The translations under genes were made by a program, and so were the position numbers. DNA of 64,000 nucleotides from Hippopus hippopus (Eukaryota > Mollusca > Bivalvia > Cardiida > Cardiidae), in assembly GCA_946811185.2 (NCBI GenBank), contig OX328103.1:32916266-32980265 (forward strand), read 5' to 3'. A model generated the notes under the pieces. That model did not search any database. It was not told the DNA's origin and was given only the letters and a program-made list of their open reading frames with translations. Shown one piece after another: positions 10,501 through 19,470 of the stretch (its first letter is position 1; every line of letters begins with the position of its first letter).

Positions 10501-13500
10501 TCACGATGCCCCCAAGCTAAAGTATCAATCTTGTCTTTCAAAACAAACCTTTTATCATCACTTGACCCTAACGCTTTTTTGTTTAACTCTTCAGTATACA
10601 TATTATGCTCCCTACTTCTTAAAACAGTCATCTTTCTATACTGGTCCTTTTCTGTAAGCAAACACTCTTTGTAATTATTTAAGTTTATCTCTTTCTTAAC
10701 AACTGATTGTTTAACACCTTTACATCTTTTATCTTCTTCACCATCTAAAGTTTTATAAGAATACATTTTTGCCCCAAGACCAACAAACTCAGTCATAATT
10801 TCACCACCTAACTCATCTTTAAACATTCCAACTACTCTAGCATTACAATCATTTTTTAAGAAATGATCTTTAGGATAATTGCTTGTATCAAACATTTTAA
10901 CCACATCTTTCTCCATATCCTTATATAAATCGTCAGTTTCTACTTCGAGAATAAAACTATCCGTATCAGTATAACACATTCTAACCTTTTCACCATACTT
11001 AGGTTTAAAGTAATTATAATAAGTTTTTTGCATATGCGTTTTACTAATATCTAAGATGCTTAATCCTGAGTAAATAGGTTTATCATATACCAACTTAGTG
11101 TTTTTCATGTGTACCGCTGTTAGGTTCTCATCGAATATTTTTGCGTGACTATAGTTTGGTTTTGCTACTAATTTTCTACAACGCTCTTCACTAGAAACCA
11201 GTTCTATTGATACTCTGTTTCTTAGATTTTCCATAGTTTTACCAAAAACCGAGTTATTCATTAATTTAAAAAAATCTTTTTCGAAATTATTTTTAGCCGC
11301 TTTTCTCAGTTCAATGTTTGTATCAATATATGATTTAAGCCACGGACTTTCCACAAACTTAATTCCTCGATGTATTTTAGTAATTTCTAAACCTAAATCA
11401 ACGCATGTTTTTAAAGCTTCATGATGAATAATATAATTTTCTTTATTATTTAAGTTTGGAATAAGTTTTTCTACCTTTTCAATCTTTAAACGTTCAGGCG
11501 CTAAAGGAAAGTCGTTATGTAAATCGTGTAATTCTCTCGGATATTCTAAATCTACTTCTAATATACATGGGGTTTTTTGCCAAATTTCTAATTCTTTATT
11601 TGTCATCCATTTAAAACCATGTGTAGGAAGAGGCCGACTCATTGCCCAAGGATAAAGACTGTTTGCATCTATATATAATAAATATTTTGATGGTTTACTA
11701 GAATCATATAATTTACCCATATACTTATTATTTGCTTTTGCGTATCTTTTACTACACATACTAACACCTCCTCTGATACCCTTTTCAACCATTAAAAGCA
11801 TATCAGAATCACTTAAGAGCTCTAGGTTCACTTTCGTTATTTTTAATGCCGCATCCCAAGCTAAACCAGGGGCTGTATAATACCAACTAGGGTCTAAATT
11901 ATAGTTTTCGCGACAAACATCTCTAAAGTTCTCAAAAACATCCGCTAAAAGCAATACATCTATTTTATTGTAAAGTTCTAAGTAATCCTCCAACGTTTTC
12001 ATGTTAAAAGTTCTCCAAACCTTTTGTGCATGAGCGTAATCTTCATCACTAATTCCTTCTTTGTTTAAACTAGAGTAAAATGCTTTTTTAGGTGGTAATT
12101 CTTCATCTTTAAGTTTATTAAATGAATCTAAGTACTCATAAGGGAAAACTCCTTTTCTCCTAACCAAAGATAACTCATTAACATTAAAATATTTCGATAA
12201 AATTTTTAATTGGCTTTCTTTTAAGTTACTCGAAAGCTTATCTAAACTAGAACTCATAAACTTAAAGCTATCAAGAAATTTAATTTTATGTTTTATATTT
12301 TTTCCGACCCAAAATTGTTTACTAAAACTAATATATTTCTCTTCATTATTTGGAATACAATCAATTTTCCCTTCAGATTTGCCAAGGCATTTAATAAAAA
12401 GATGAGCGTCATATCCACTAAGATTATGAAGGTATACAGGTGTGAAGTTAGGGTTTTTAGCGTTTAGGTTACATTCAGTGTGTGCGGCACCTCTATATTT
12501 ACCCGTAAAATGACAATGGTCTCTTACTCTATAATTAACATGATTAAACTCCCCACCACAAATCCAACAATGTGTTTGTTTTTTATGTTCCATTTCTTCC
12601 TTTTCTGTAATTATAATAGGTTTTGGATTTTGGTAATATTCTTGATGAATTTCTCGTATATCATCTCTCAACCAGCTTATAAAAACTTCATCAGCATTTT
12701 CCCCAACATAACTTCTTAATATAGGGGCTTTAACACTATCATCAAAACATTTTATAATATAAACAAAACTACAAGGTATATGCTTTTGATATTTCATAGT
12801 ATAACTTTTTTTTGGGTTTGGTTGGCACGTGTGTATTGGCTCTAAAACACTTTCAAAATCAGCGTATACAACAAAGGGAACCTCAAGTTTTCTAGAATGG
12901 CTTTTAAAAGCTACCCAGGTATTTGGTTTTGGCATCTCTAAAGTAATAGGTTCGTGTTCATTACAATATTGTTTGTGTTTTTCCAAAAGTTCTTTACTAC
13001 TAAAATGATTCAAACAACGTCCACAAATTTCCATATTTTTAGAGTTATGACTATTAGTTACTTGTCTTATTACTAATCTTTTAAGGTTTTTTATGAGAGC
13101 GTAGTGCATGTTTTCCTCATTTTTAATTAAAAGAAGGTTAACATGTTTACTTTTTTCACATTTTGTAAGCCTAAGCGGATAAATGAATTTTTTGTTCTCC
13201 TCATAACTATATACGTTTACACTAATTTCAGGATTTTGTGTTTCAAACTTACTGATATCCTTAAGCGAAACAGGGCAGTCGATTCCCACCATATTTAAAC
13301 TACTTTCCTTTTCTTTCAAAGCTTTATCTAATAATTGTGAATCTCTTTCTTTTGGATTTAAACCTCTTAAAACACACCATAAAAAACATTTATTATCTTT
13401 ATTTTTCATATTGATAACTGCTTTTTTGTTAGCAATCCATGGTGGTAAAGGTATCCAACTATTAGCTCTTAAAGGGACATAAGTAGCTGTATGTATTTCT

Positions 13501-14066
13501 AGTTTTACGATACTCCCAAAAGTCCAACCACTACCTTCTCTTTGGAAATTAACTAAATTTTCTAAAACTTCATCTATCATTGTGTTCAATAAATTCTCTA
13601 TTTCTTCACTGTTTAAATTTAAATGTTGGCTACTATGAAAAGCACGTTCCACGGGACCCTGATCAATATCTGTCATTAACCACATTTTACACCTAAGTAC
13701 AAGTTTAACCTTTGTTCGTAAATTATTTCGAAGAGTATTTGTAATAGGCGCCCACGTTTCTGCGAAAAATCTTTGCGGGTTATAATTTCCTCTACCATCT
13801 ATAACATATTGATTAACAAACTCTCTAAATGCTGAGCGCTCTCTTCTAACCTCAAACGGTTGTCTTGGTGGATAATTCTCTCTAACATTCTGAACAATTT
13901 CATCAAGAACTCGTGGTAATTGGTTTTCTCTAACATTACCAGTTAACCAATCAGTAAAATTATTGATTCTACGTTGAACTGATTGAGGTATAGTGTTAGC
14001 TATAACTCTTCCAACATTTGACGCAGCTCTTCTAGCTATATTAGAAATTCTATTAAGCCAAGGCAT
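10494..14066 (-). CDS. polB: Protein-primed family B DNA polymerase
   Basis: 1190 aa. Replicates the element by protein priming from its ends. Exonuclease motifs: DFE at 403-405, HNLSGYD at 547-553, YNKID at 699-703. Polymerase motifs: A DANSLYP (800-806), B KLMNNSVFG (934-942), C YTDTDS (1032-1037). The N-terminal 390 residues are the Polinton-specific extension: an arginine-rich start, a region with Cys227 and His321 that recalls a cysteine-protease-like fold, and a C2HC finger (Cys348, Cys351, His364, Cys368). An insertion at 500-533 has the CxxC..DHCHFTG..RG..H..CN pattern of endonuclease VII-like zinc modules seen in other invertebrate Polinton polymerases. The start has a TATAAA box touching the ATG. 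Fully open, with all catalytic residues present. Confidence 0.97.
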   Translation of the reverse strand: MPWLNRISNIARRAASNVGRVIANTIPQSVQRRINNFTDWLTGNVRENQLPRVLDEIVQNVRENYPPRQPFEVRRERSAFREFVNQYVIDGRGNYNPQRFFAETWAPITNTLRNNLRTKVKLVLRCKMWLMTDIDQGPVERAFHSSQHLNLNSEEIENLLNTMIDEVLENLVNFQREGSGWTFGSIVKLEIHTATYVPLRANSWIPLPPWIANKKAVINMKNKDNKCFLWCVLRGLNPKERDSQLLDKALKEKESSLNMVGIDCPVSLKDISKFETQNPEISVNVYSYEENKKFIYPLRLTKCEKSKHVNLLLIKNEENMHYALIKNLKRLVIRQVTNSHNSKNMEICGRCLNHFSSKELLEKHKQYCNEHEPITLEMPKPNTWVAFKSHSRKLEVPFVVYADFESVLEPIHTCQPNPKKSYTMKYQKHIPCSFVYIIKCFDDSVKAPILRSYVGENADEVFISWLRDDIREIHQEYYQNPKPIIITEKEEMEHKKQTHCWICGGEFNHVNYRVRDHCHFTGKYRGAAHTECNLNAKNPNFTPVYLHNLSGYDAHLFIKCLGKSEGKIDCIPNNEEKYISFSKQFWVGKNIKHKIKFLDSFKFMSSSLDKLSSNLKESQLKILSKYFNVNELSLVRRKGVFPYEYLDSFNKLKDEELPPKKAFYSSLNKEGISDEDYAHAQKVWRTFNMKTLEDYLELYNKIDVLLLADVFENFRDVCRENYNLDPSWYYTAPGLAWDAALKITKVNLELLSDSDMLLMVEKGIRGGVSMCSKRYAKANNKYMGKLYDSSKPSKYLLYIDANSLYPWAMSRPLPTHGFKWMTNKELEIWQKTPCILEVDLEYPRELHDLHNDFPLAPERLKIEKVEKLIPNLNNKENYIIHHEALKTCVDLGLEITKIHRGIKFVESPWLKSYIDTNIELRKAAKNNFEKDFFKLMNNSVFGKTMENLRNRVSIELVSSEERCRKLVAKPNYSHAKIFDENLTAVHMKNTKLVYDKPIYSGLSILDISKTHMQKTYYNYFKPKYGEKVRMCYTDTDSFILEVETDDLYKDMEKDVVKMFDTSNYPKDHFLKNDCNARVVGMFKDELGGEIMTEFVGLGAKMYSYKTLDGEEDKRCKGVKQSVVKKEINLNNYKECLLTEKDQYRKMTVLRSREHNMYTEELNKKALGSSDDKRFVLKDKIDTLAWGHREI

Positions 14067-14110
14067 TTTATAAAAGTAAATATAATTTTCTTATCTTATC
14101 ATCAAAAAAA

Positions 14111-14144
14111 ATTTTATTATATCTGCGTGTAAATATAATAAAAT
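14111..14144. terminator. Hairpin at the end of the SAP/NUMOD-like gene
   Basis: Twelve-base perfect arms (14111-14122 and 14133-14144) lie just past the stop of the minus-strand 112-aa gene and before the polymerase start region. It matches the pattern of AT-rich palindromes at other gene borders of this element. Confidence 0.55.
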
Positions 14145-14482
14145 TAATGAACGTTAATCCTATATTTATCTTTCCAAACCCTTCCATTCCAATTCTCAAT
14201 CGTTTGTGGACTACGGTCTATAAATTGACCCGCTTTATAAATGGATGGAAAGGTTTTTATTTCTCCGGTTTCAACATCCTCTAAACTAACTTTCTTAGGA
14301 TTTTTCATAATAGTTTGTAATCTATCAAACTTAGAGTCTTTACTTTTTTCTTCTTTAGGCGAATCACTCGGAAACAATCCATGTTCCTTCACCAACTCAA
14401 CTAAACGCTTTTTATTCCAGTATGAGTAGAAATTTATATTATTTTCTTTAAGAATTTGTTTTAAATCTGCAACCTTTATCAT
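14144..14482 (-). CDS. Small SAP-like / NUMOD1-like DNA-binding protein
   Basis: 112 aa. Residues about 3-37 look like a SAP/HeH helix-extension-helix module. Residues about 68-108 (EDVETGEIKTFPS..AGQFIDRSPQTIENW) resemble a NUMOD1-type helix-turn-helix DNA-binding domain, often attached to homing endonucleases. No nuclease domain is present. Placed between polymerase and capsid genes, it is probably a DNA-binding or regulatory protein of the element. A TATATAAA box sits directly before the ATG. Domain calls are by eye. Confidence 0.7.
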   Translation of the reverse strand: MIKVADLKQILKENNINFYSYWNKKRLVELVKEHGLFPSDSPKEEKSKDSKFDRLQTIMKNPKKVSLEDVETGEIKTFPSIYKAGQFIDRSPQTIENWNGRVWKDKYRINVH

Positions 14483-14504
14483 TTTTATATAAAAAGAAAA
14501 AATC

Positions 14505-15788
14505 TTAATACACTACACTCATTTTATTTCCATCAGACTGGAAGTTAATTAACCTATCACTAATAATAACAGCATATGCCTCTGTATTCGCAAGCACATT
14601 TTCAGTAAAACTCACTTTGATTTGGATATCAGTGACAGAGTATTTCAATTTCGCACTCTGTTTGGAAACATCAAACAAAAACAAAGGATAAAGGCTTTTA
14701 TAATCCGGTGGAGTAATGTTAGGGTTTGACACCATTTCATTCATGTTATAAAACTTAGACCTAAATAGAGAAGCGTCCCCATACACTCTACTAAATTGGT
14801 TTGCGGTAAAACTGAGGTTATAATCAATAGCGGGATATCTAGTAGAATTTAACGTAACATAAATGTTATTAACGTTTCTATGGTCAAATATAGCTGGATT
14901 TTGTTGTTGATTCCCGCTTTTACCAGTTTGAAAACCAACAATGATAAAACGTGGCACTTCAGGTGATGATTTGACAGCGAGCCTCCAGGTAAATGATGTT
15001 GACTCGGGGACTGAAATAGAGTCACACTGTCTCATTCTATACCCAACCGGTATTTTTTCTTTTTTCTCAATAATTTTATAAAGTTGCAATTTCTCTTCAT
15101 CTGAGGGTAACACATGAGGCATAAACCAAGATACTCTAAGTAAATTAATTCTACCATCAGCAGGAGCAGCACCATCTCGAAAGATTGCATCATTATCATT
15201 ATTTCTCGTTAATGTGAGAGTTTGCTTCATTCCATACAATATCTTATCATAATCATCACAAAAACCAAATATATGTTTTAATGGAACTCTAAAGCTAAAG
15301 GTGCCTCTTGGAAGAGGGTTATTAATAATATAATTTCTTCTTACAATAAAACCAGTGTTTCCGGCACCCGCGTTAGCTGCTGTATCTTTATACCACAATT
15401 GATTTAACCCTTGTGATTTAGAGAAATCATCCGGATATTTTAACAACCCAAGCATTGTAGTAGCCTGACCAGGATTCAATACAGATTCAATCTCCATACC
15501 CGAAAGTTGGTACTTAATATTTTTAAAAAGATACATGAGGCCATTGTTTGTTAAAGAAATATCAGCGTTAGCATCGTAAACTGCTCCAGTATCACTTCTT
15601 ACTAATTCACCTACAAAAACTAAATAACTCTCACTAGGATGAGTAAAAATATCTTGAGTCTCAATGTTAATTCTAATTTCTCCTAGGTTGTTAAGGTTTG
15701 TACCGGTGATTGGCTCATACTCATGGTGTTCATACTCAGCAATACTATCATCTTTTAAGATTGGTTCAGTTATTCTTAAAATGTCCAT
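14505..15788 (-). CDS. MCP: Major capsid protein (double jelly-roll, hexon-like)
   Basis: 427 aa. Forms the trimeric capsomers of the icosahedral shell in Polinton/adintovirus particles. Recognised from the conserved segment around HVLPSDEEKLQLYKIIEKK (about residues 230-250), the following strand-rich region with PRFIIVGFQTGKSG (about 288-301) and the C-terminal VTDIQIKVSFTEN stretch. No membrane span or cleavage site is obvious. It heads the minus-strand structural block. The ATG touches a TATAAA box. Intact, with no sign of decay. Confidence 0.93.
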   Translation of the reverse strand: MDILRITEPILKDDSIAEYEHHEYEPITGTNLNNLGEIRINIETQDIFTHPSESYLVFVGELVRSDTGAVYDANADISLTNNGLMYLFKNIKYQLSGMEIESVLNPGQATTMLGLLKYPDDFSKSQGLNQLWYKDTAANAGAGNTGFIVRRNYIINNPLPRGTFSFRVPLKHIFGFCDDYDKILYGMKQTLTLTRNNDNDAIFRDGAAPADGRINLLRVSWFMPHVLPSDEEKLQLYKIIEKKEKIPVGYRMRQCDSISVPESTSFTWRLAVKSSPEVPRFIIVGFQTGKSGNQQQNPAIFDHRNVNNIYVTLNSTRYPAIDYNLSFTANQFSRVYGDASLFRSKFYNMNEMVSNPNITPPDYKSLYPLFLFDVSKQSAKLKYSVTDIQIKVSFTENVLANTEAYAVIISDRLINFQSDGNKMSVVY

Positions 15789-15799
15789 TTTATAAAGTG

Positions 15800-15834
15800 A
15801 TTATAATTTTTAAAACAAAATTAAAAATTATAAT
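15800..15834. terminator. AT-rich hairpin between capsid and 119-aa genes
   Basis: Thirteen-base perfect arms (15800-15812, 15822-15834) between the 3' end of the 119-aa gene and the TATA box of the capsid gene. Confidence 0.5.
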
Positions 15835-15842
15835 TGTGTTAC

Positions 15843-16202
15843 TTAAATTACAAACCAAAGCTGGGGATAAGACTTATTATTACCATTAACAAACACACCT
15901 TGGAGTTTAATGTTTTTTGTGGCACCCAGTTCAGCTTTTGGATAAACTTTATTACCGTATGCAAGTGTTATTTCGGGTATACCGTTATCTTTTAAATATT
16001 CATTCACATTTTTCTCAATCTCTTTTATCTTGGTTACCTTTTCAGAAGACAACTTCACAACAGCTTTTTTTTTACCATATTTCGTTTTATCAATTCCGAG
16101 GATATCGCAATCTTCTATGTTTAAAGAAGAAGCGCCTGTTATTTCAATACTAGTACTATTATATTTTTCATTATCTACACGATTAAAATTTAATAAACCC
16201 AT
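15843..16202 (-). CDS. Conserved-position 119-aa structural-block protein, function unknown
   Basis: The family is not recognised. The product is lysine-rich and strand-rich, with no membrane segment. It sits between the major capsid and a basic amphipathic protein, with a TATAAA-like box about 9 bases before the ATG as in the other virion genes. Position suggests a minor virion component or DNA-binding protein. Confidence 0.8.
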   Translation of the reverse strand: MGLLNFNRVDNEKYNSTSIEITGASSLNIEDCDILGIDKTKYGKKKAVVKLSSEKVTKIKEIEKNVNEYLKDNGIPEITLAYGNKVYPKAELGATKNIKLQGVFVNGNNKSYPQLWFVI

Positions 16203-16250
16203 TCTTTTTTATAATAAATATAATTTTCTTAACTTATCAATTTTTTTTCT

Positions 16251-16649
16251 TCATACCGTTTTAATACCCGCTCCACTGTTTAATCTTTTAACTAAGTCTT
16301 GGATAGCAATGGCACTTCCATCTATTAATGCGCTAATGTTTTGCGTTTTAGGAGTATCATTAGGTTTTGGTGTTGCATTATATTTTTGTAAAATTTGTTT
16401 TGATTTTGGTGTTAAGGCTTTCGTAACTAATTTTTTCCCCGCTTCTACCACTGCACTTTTTCCAACCTCTAGAGCTTTCTTTGCTCCTTCCTTAGCTACA
16501 CTCTTTCCTACATCAAGAGCAGAAGACGTAATTTGTTTAGCTGCACTACTAGTAAAAAGCCTCGTTAAAAAGTTAGCAATACTATCAAAGATTCCGGAAC
16601 CACCGTGTGAATACCTTGTTTTAAATCCGTGTTTCTTATTGATTATCAT
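16251..16649 (-). CDS. Basic, alanine-rich amphipathic virion protein (adenovirus core/pVI-like)
   Basis: 132 aa. A double glycine at 16-17 is followed by an amphipathic helix candidate (GIFDSIANFLTRLF) and an alanine/lysine-rich middle with repeated GKSAV/AGKK elements. This composition recalls adenoviral core and membrane-lytic proteins that are trimmed by the viral protease after GG. The fold is not provable by eye. It lies in the structural block, with a TATAAA box upstream. A role in genome packaging or endosome escape is inference. Confidence 0.75.
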   Translation of the reverse strand: MIINKKHGFKTRYSHGGSGIFDSIANFLTRLFTSSAAKQITSSALDVGKSVAKEGAKKALEVGKSAVVEAGKKLVTKALTPKSKQILQKYNATPKPNDTPKTQNISALIDGSAIAIQDLVKRLNSGAGIKTV

Positions 16650-16654
16650 CTTTT

Positions 16655-17551
16655 TTATAATGAAGACATTAAATTTTTATAGGAGTGCGAATTTATAACA
16701 CCTTGTCTTTTTAATTCATCACAAATACTTACTAACTCATTTCTTACACCTGTATTACCTGCTTCTTTACTTGCCATCAACAGACCTAGTCTTTCTACTA
16801 ATGCGTTAGGGTCAGATGGGATAACAATTCCTTTTCCGGATGTTCCCATATCATACCAAAAGTTGGAAAGCATGTTTTTCCATTTATATGATTTACCACT
16901 TTTTGGAGATTTAGATTTTGGGTTATTATTACGATAGAGGGTATTGCTGTTTACCATTATCTCATTGTAATTTTTAAAATCCTCATCATTATAAATATTT
17001 TCGTCTGGTTTTCTAGATACGATTAATTCCCATAAACCAGGGGTACCCTCATAATAATCATCACCAACTAAAATATCATCATCTAAAATACCAACTGGTG
17101 TGTTGCCAATATAAAATCTACCATTTTTGTCATATAACCCATACGTTGTATCAGCTTCAGACTTAGTAGCAAACTTTCTTAGGTACTTCTCCGCGAGTGG
17201 TCCAACAAAAACTGGATATTCTTCTGCTTCTTTAAAAGCCTGCTTAAGCTGTTCAGCTTCATCTTCTTCTGGTTTTCCATAAGCTGTGATAGATGGAAAT
17301 GCTGGAAAAGTAATAGCTTCTGGTAATTTTTCTACACCTTCTTTAATAGGTTTAAGCCCCTCTGTAATCTCCTTTGTTGTAGCTTTTTGCGTTTCCGTAA
17401 TAGGCCTAAAAAACTTTGATAAATCGGTTTGAAGTTGTTGTTCTCCTGTTCTCTCTGCTAGTAGGTTATCTCGGATATTCTTTTTCGTTTTGTGATACTC
17501 TTGTACAATTAAGTCTCTTTTTGCAGGGTCAGTTATTTTCAGAAATGACAT
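16655..17551 (-). CDS. Polinton protein with PGLWEL domain (DUF8207-type)
   Basis: 298 aa. The central domain (about 137-232) has the hallmark run YGLYDKNGRFYIGN, DDILVGDDYYEGTPGLWELI and a later TLYRNN..KWKNML segment. I recall this combination as a widespread domain of invertebrate Polinton proteins, indexed as DUF8207. The N-terminal third is charged and probably coiled-coil (LKPIKEGVEKL). Function unknown, presumably virion-associated from its position. Unlike its neighbours it has no TATA box at the start; instead a six-copy 12-bp repeat lies just upstream. Confidence 0.85.
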   Translation of the reverse strand: MSFLKITDPAKRDLIVQEYHKTKKNIRDNLLAERTGEQQLQTDLSKFFRPITETQKATTKEITEGLKPIKEGVEKLPEAITFPAFPSITAYGKPEEDEAEQLKQAFKEAEEYPVFVGPLAEKYLRKFATKSEADTTYGLYDKNGRFYIGNTPVGILDDDILVGDDYYEGTPGLWELIVSRKPDENIYNDEDFKNYNEIMVNSNTLYRNNNPKSKSPKSGKSYKWKNMLSNFWYDMGTSGKGIVIPSDPNALVERLGLLMASKEAGNTGVRNELVSICDELKRQGVINSHSYKNLMSSL

Positions 17552-17574
17552 TTTTAATTAACAACATATTTTTT

Positions 17575-17646
17575 TAACGTAGATTTTAACGTAGATTTTA
17601 TCGTAGATTTTAACGTAGATTTTAACGTAGTTTTTAACGTAGATTT
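17575..17646. repeat. Six-copy 12-bp tandem repeat in the Polinton
   Basis: Units of TAACGTAGATTT, with one A-to-T change in the third and one in the fifth copy. The array sits 24 bp upstream of the minus-strand PGLWEL gene, which lacks the TATA-like box of the other late genes. It could be a promoter array, replication site or packaging site. The units are contiguous, with no spacers. Confidence 0.9.
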
Positions 17647-17650
17647 TAAT

Positions 17651-17679
17651 ATATAAGAGCATATATAATGTTCTTATAT
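17651..17679. terminator. Hairpin beside the 12-bp array
   Basis: Eight-base perfect arms ATATAAGA/TCTTATAT (17651-17658, 17672-17679), extended by AT-rich partial pairing. It lies in the wide spacer between two minus-strand genes, downstream of the membrane-protein gene. Probably a 3'-end signal. Confidence 0.5.
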
Positions 17680-17736
17680 ATTTATTCATCATTATCCCCT
17701 ATTTCACATTGGCATTTACATCTAAAACTAGGTAAC

Positions 17737-18423
17737 TTAAAAGGGAAGCTTTTCACCATGATTCTTTTCAACGAGCCTCCGAAAGGAACTCCTCGCTTCT
17801 TCCCTCCCCTTCTCAATCAAACTTTCCTTTTCTTCGACTGTTACTCTCTTCTTGAAATTAGTTCTTATTTCACTCTTCATTTCTTCATATTTATTCATTT
17901 CTTCCATTATCAACTTAAACTCGTCATCAGAAATATGATTATCCATCAAAGCCTTTGATACATGATTAGCTATAGTATTAAGCTTAGCAGCAGCGAGAGT
18001 TTGAATTTTCAAATGTTTTTCAGCTTTATTAGTAGTTTTCCTAACAAATACTTTACTAACCAATGAAGAAAGACCGATTACACCAGCAGCAACTTCCAAA
18101 CCTACAGCAACGGGTGCCGCTGCAACAGTTGAAAGCAAAACAACGCCTACACCACCTAACGTTAATGAAACAACAACCAATCCACCTTCAACATTATCAA
18201 CTACTTTTGCCATCCTACTATATTTCTTATTCAATCTTTCCCTTTCAGTTATTTCCTTTTTGAGAAAATCTAAAACCTCAGATATTTTTTTAAGTCTATA
18301 AGAATGTCCATTATCCATTGTTTCCATTTCAATATCTTCATTAGGTGGGGCGTTAGGGGTAACCTGTTCTTTGGGTAGTGGGGGATATAATTTATTAGGA
18401 TGTTTCTGATCTGTATCTGTCAT
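17737..18423 (-). CDS. Polinton membrane-associated protein
   Basis: 228 aa. A proline-rich N-terminus including LYPPL (12-16) leads into a coiled-coil-like segment (41-75), a long Gly/Val/Ala-rich hydrophobic stretch (about 80-125, one hairpin or two spans) and a charged helical tail. I recall similar proteins as common uncharacterised members of invertebrate Polintons. The hydrophobic region could make it a virion membrane or permeabilising protein; this is inference. The ATG touches a TATAAA box. Intact. Confidence 0.82.
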   Translation of the reverse strand: MTDTDQKHPNKLYPPLPKEQVTPNAPPNEDIEMETMDNGHSYRLKKISEVLDFLKKEITERERLNKKYSRMAKVVDNVEGGLVVVSLTLGGVGVVLLSTVAAAPVAVGLEVAAGVIGLSSLVSKVFVRKTTNKAEKHLKIQTLAAAKLNTIANHVSKALMDNHISDDEFKLIMEEMNKYEEMKSEIRTNFKKRVTVEEKESLIEKGREEARSSFRRLVEKNHGEKLPF

Positions 18424-18444
18424 TTTATAAATGTAATATTTTTT

Positions 18445-18822
18445 TTATGATAAATATTTTAGATAGCAGAATAACTCTCCCTCAGGTATTTCGATCGGTT
18501 TTTGTGAGAAATTATAAATGTAGACTAAGATATCATTAACATCATTATCAAGATGTATACCATTAAAAATGGTTAAACTATCTTTCCATTTATTACTAAT
18601 AGATATCACTACAACTCCTCGTGTAGCAATATAACCAAATTCTAACGGAACTCTCTTACCATCATTAGGAGGAATCTTGATAGTTTGTTGCGAGTATATT
18701 TTCCATTTTAGAGAATCTTGCTTTAAGGGAGGATATCTTACTTCATTTAAATGAGGTTTCCAAAATATAGTTTTATGTTGGGTAGTAATATTAGGTTTTA
18801 TACCAAATTTATGAATATCCAT
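18445..18822 (-). CDS. dUTPase-fold-like protein
   Basis: 125 aa. Residues about 41-124 follow the strand order of trimeric dUTPase-like proteins (QQTIKIPPNDGKRVPL, then FGYIATRGVVVIS and IPEGELFCYLKYL). The characteristic catalytic motifs are not evident, so it may be a structural or decoy relative rather than an active dUTPase. The same fold is used as a capsid cement in some viruses. It sits among minor capsid genes, which favours a virion role. If active, it would pair with the RNR at the left end in nucleotide metabolism. Confidence 0.6.
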   Translation of the reverse strand: MDIHKFGIKPNITTQHKTIFWKPHLNEVRYPPLKQDSLKWKIYSQQTIKIPPNDGKRVPLEFGYIATRGVVVISISNKWKDSLTIFNGIHLDNDVNDILVYIYNFSQKPIEIPEGELFCYLKYLS

Positions 18823-18832
18823 TTTTTTATTT

Positions 18833-18864
18833 ATTATAAATAATATTTAAATATTATTTATAAT
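18833..18864. repeat. Perfect 32-bp palindrome between genes
   Basis: A self-complementary AT sequence centred on ATTTAAAT. It overlaps the stop of the GLYL gene and the TATA-like region of the dUTPase-fold gene. It could serve both 3'-end formation and promoter function. Confidence 0.7.
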
Positions 18865-19442
18865 ATAGCCCCTAGGATAGGGATATTAGTAAATGGGCTA
18901 TTAGGCCCAAGTAAAAGCCCTTTTCCATCATACATTTTTCCTCCTTGTTTTAAATACAACCCATCACCAACGGAATTTAATCCTTTACCTTTGTATGGTT
19001 TTAAGTATAATCCACTTCCATCAGTTTCAACTTGGCAAACACATCCTCCTTTTTTAAGGTAAAGACCTGACCCCATAGCTTTTTGAACACCTGTTTGGGC
19101 TAATCCAGAAAGAGCACCAACACCTAAAGCTGGTAAAACGGTTTTTGCAAGCATTGGTAAAGCTCTAGCAGCCAACCCAGCTAACATTCCGAGGAAACCC
19201 CCTTCTATTTTCATGTTATGTTTAAGTTGTTTCGTAGTCATTCTAATAGTTATACCCACACCATCCTCATAGGCTTTAGCCATTTTCTTCGATTGCGAAT
19301 TGGTAATTGCTAAAACATCATTACCTTGTAAATCTTCATGACCTAAACGAATACTTACTGGGCAACTAGCTTTAACAGCATGTTGAAGTTTTTGCTTTTG
19401 CCCTTCAGATATATTTACTTTAACATTAGTGTAACTTGCCAT
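18858..19442 (-). CDS. GLYL-repeat virion protein (pVI-like precursor)
   Basis: 194 aa. A conserved Polinton protein type with three GLYLK motifs (126-130, 144-148, 161-165), a GKGLLLG variant (173-179) and a hydrophobic C-terminal NIPILGAIL. Residues 79-83 (IEGGF) fit the adenovirus-protease consensus of a large aliphatic residue, any residue, Gly-Gly and cut. A hydrophobic stretch (83-114) follows, recalling the way adenoviral pVI exposes its membrane-active helix. The element encodes its own adenain-type protease. Cleavage and lysis are inferences. A TATATAAA box touches the ATG. Confidence 0.85.
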   Translation of the reverse strand: MASYTNVKVNISEGQKQKLQHAVKASCPVSIRLGHEDLQGNDVLAITNSQSKKMAKAYEDGVGITIRMTTKQLKHNMKIEGGFLGMLAGLAARALPMLAKTVLPALGVGALSGLAQTGVQKAMGSGLYLKKGGCVCQVETDGSGLYLKPYKGKGLNSVGDGLYLKQGGKMYDGKGLLLGPNSPFTNIPILGAIL

Positions 19443-19470
19443 TTTATATACGATTATTTTTTTATTTAGC

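Noticed and set aside
16030..16698. 222-codon plus-strand open frame in the Polinton
   Set aside because: It is antisense to two well-supported minus-strand genes and has no recognisable domain.
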